14,358 bases of DNA, taken from NCBI GenBank assembly GCA_044371675.1, contig JBILTF010000058.1, forward strand, positions 1 through 14,358, read 5' to 3'. A program made the position numbers and the translations under genes. The notes under the pieces were generated by a model. That model did no database searches and was not told the origin of the DNA. It saw only the letters and a program-made list of their open reading frames with translations. This document shows positions 13,439 through 14,358 of the stretch, in pieces; position 1 is the first letter of the stretch, and the number at the start of each line of letters is the position of its first letter. The stretch comes from CAIZGX01 sp044371675 (GTDB taxonomy: Bacteria > Bacteroidota > Bacteroidia > Flavobacteriales_D > Sanyastnellaceae).

Positions 13439-14358
13439 ATGAGTTTGGCCAACAAATCGGCGGTGAATGATACCGCAAAGCAAATGTTACTCGACGACTA
13501 TTTTTTGGCTTGTTTAAGCCGTGAAGCTTCGTTGTTGGGTAGAAAGGAAGTTCTTACTGGAAAAGCCAAATTTGGTATTTTCGGTGATGGAAAAGAATTG
13601 GCACAAATTGCCATGGCCAAACAATTTCAAAATGGCGATTGGAGATCTGGTTACTACCGCGATCAAACGTTCATGATGGCCATTGGTCAGCTTACTGTTC
13701 AACAATATTTCGCAGCGTTATACGCGCATACAGACACCGAGAAGGAACCTTCTTCGGGTGGAAGACAAATGGGTGGACACTTTTCAACGCGTGCGTTAGA
13801 TTCAAATGGAGATTGGAAGAACGTGATGGAGATGAAAAATTCTTCCTCAGATATTTCTCCAACGGGCGGACAAATGCCTCGTTTGTTGGGATTGGCGCAA
13901 GCTTCGAAATATTACAAAGCGAATACTGCTCTTCATTCAAGAACTCAGTTTTCGAATAAAGGAAACGAGGTAGCCTTCGGAACCATAGGCGATTCAAGCA
14001 CTTCAGAAGGATTGTTTTGGGAAACCATGAATGCATCTGCTGTTTTAGGCGTGCCTATGTGCATGTGTGTTTGGGACAACGGATGGGGAATTTCGGTTCC
14101 GAAAAAATATCAAACTGCGAAAGAAAGTATTTCGGAATCGTTAAGCGGAATGCAAAGCGAACCGGGTGCTGGAGGAATAAAAATATTCAAAGCGAAGGGT
14201 TGGGATTATTCAGAGTTGATGCTCATGTTCGAGAAGGCTGTGAAGCATTCGCGCACGCACCACCAACCTGTTTTAATTCATGTTGAAGAAATCACTCAGC
14301 CGCAAGGCCACAGCACAAGCGGTTCTCACGAAAGATACAAGTCGAAAGAGTTGTTGGA
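13439..14358 (+). CDS. Thiamine-diphosphate-dependent 2-oxoacid dehydrogenase E1 component (3' partial)
   Basis: The frame is open from the ATG at 13439 to the last base, giving 306 complete codons of a gene cut by the window. It resembles the E1 alpha subunit of pyruvate or branched-chain 2-oxoacid dehydrogenases. Visible signs are SGYYRDQTFMM (70-80, the YR-D thiamine site), GGRQMGGHFSTRA (107-119), and the thiamine-diphosphate motif GDSSTSEGLFWETMN (184-198) ending in VWDNGWGIS (211-219) with N214. Later HSRTHHQPVLIHVEE and HSTSGSHERYKS fit the E1 alpha C-terminal part. E1 decarboxylates the 2-oxoacid and passes the acyl group to lipoyl-E2. In many Bacteroidota a related protein has alpha and beta parts fused in one chain; whether that is so here lies beyond the window. 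Substrate (pyruvate or branched-chain 2-oxoacid) cannot be fixed. An in-frame ATG at 13406 would add 11 hydrophobic residues, but is less likely given the -7 box at 13425. Shorter frames in other phases over this stretch are not genes. Confidence 0.92.
   Translation, partial: MSLANKSAVNDTAKQMLLDDYFLACLSREASLLGRKEVLTGKAKFGIFGDGKELAQIAMAKQFQNGDWRSGYYRDQTFMMAIGQLTVQQYFAALYAHTDTEKEPSSGGRQMGGHFSTRALDSNGDWKNVMEMKNSSSDISPTGGQMPRLLGLAQASKYYKANTALHSRTQFSNKGNEVAFGTIGDSSTSEGLFWETMNASAVLGVPMCMCVWDNGWGISVPKKYQTAKESISESLSGMQSEPGAGGIKIFKAKGWDYSELMLMFEKAVKHSRTHHQPVLIHVEEITQPQGHSTSGSHERYKSKELL

Noticed and set aside
13639..14286. Three short open frames on both strands near the window end
   Set aside because: They are other-phase readings of the E1 gene, whose true frame is open from 13439 to the window end and carries clear thiamine-diphosphate motifs.

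Overview
The window looks like a chromosomal segment of a Bacteroidota bacterium, probably a member of the Flavobacteriales. The evidence is three secreted proteins with type IX secretion system (T9SS) sorting domains, a fused SecDF, promoters with the Bacteroidota -7 box TAnnTTTG, and an almost complete absence of Shine-Dalgarno sequences. Genus and species cannot be read from the sequence. I see no mobile element, tRNA, rRNA or CRISPR array, and no gene-free stretch longer than about 130 bases.

Layout. (1) Bases 1-7627 hold surface and secretion cargo. The 3' part of a large repetitive adhesin-like protein (+ strand, cut by the window start) has eight Ig-like modules, a PKD-like region and a type B T9SS sorting domain. 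It meets tail to tail a second type B cargo protein on the - strand. Upstream of that one on the - strand are an NAPE-PLD-like metallo-beta-lactamase-fold hydrolase and a BNR/Asp-box secreted protein with a type A sorting domain. (2) Bases 7699-9239 hold housekeeping genes on the + strand: cinA and rpmB (ribosomal protein L28). (3) Bases 9364-13380 hold protein export and repair: secDF, a tatA-like gene, and an AlkB-type dioxygenase overlapping tatA. (4) From 13439 to the window end is the 5' part of a thiamine-diphosphate-dependent 2-oxoacid dehydrogenase E1 gene; its reading frame is open to the last base and the gene is cut by the window.

How it works together. The three cargo proteins would cross the inner membrane through Sec, where SecDF adds proton-driven pulling, and then the outer membrane through T9SS. 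SecDF and TatA put parts of both inner-membrane export routes side by side, but each has its own promoter and is separated by a terminator. rpmB, secDF, tatA and the E1 gene all have a TAnnTTTGC box just upstream. Those of tatA and E1 lie so close to the ATG that the mRNAs are probably leaderless or nearly so. Four convincing intrinsic terminators delimit the units.

Most unusual points: a three-module higher-order repeat with a 127-base perfect duplication in the adhesin gene; convergent genes sharing a TTAA stop, with a terminator hairpin embedded in the opposing coding sequence; rpmB standing without its usual partner rpmG; and the tatA/alkB overlap. I found no convincing new defence, mobile or catalytic system. 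Everything here rests on reading the sequence, without database searches.
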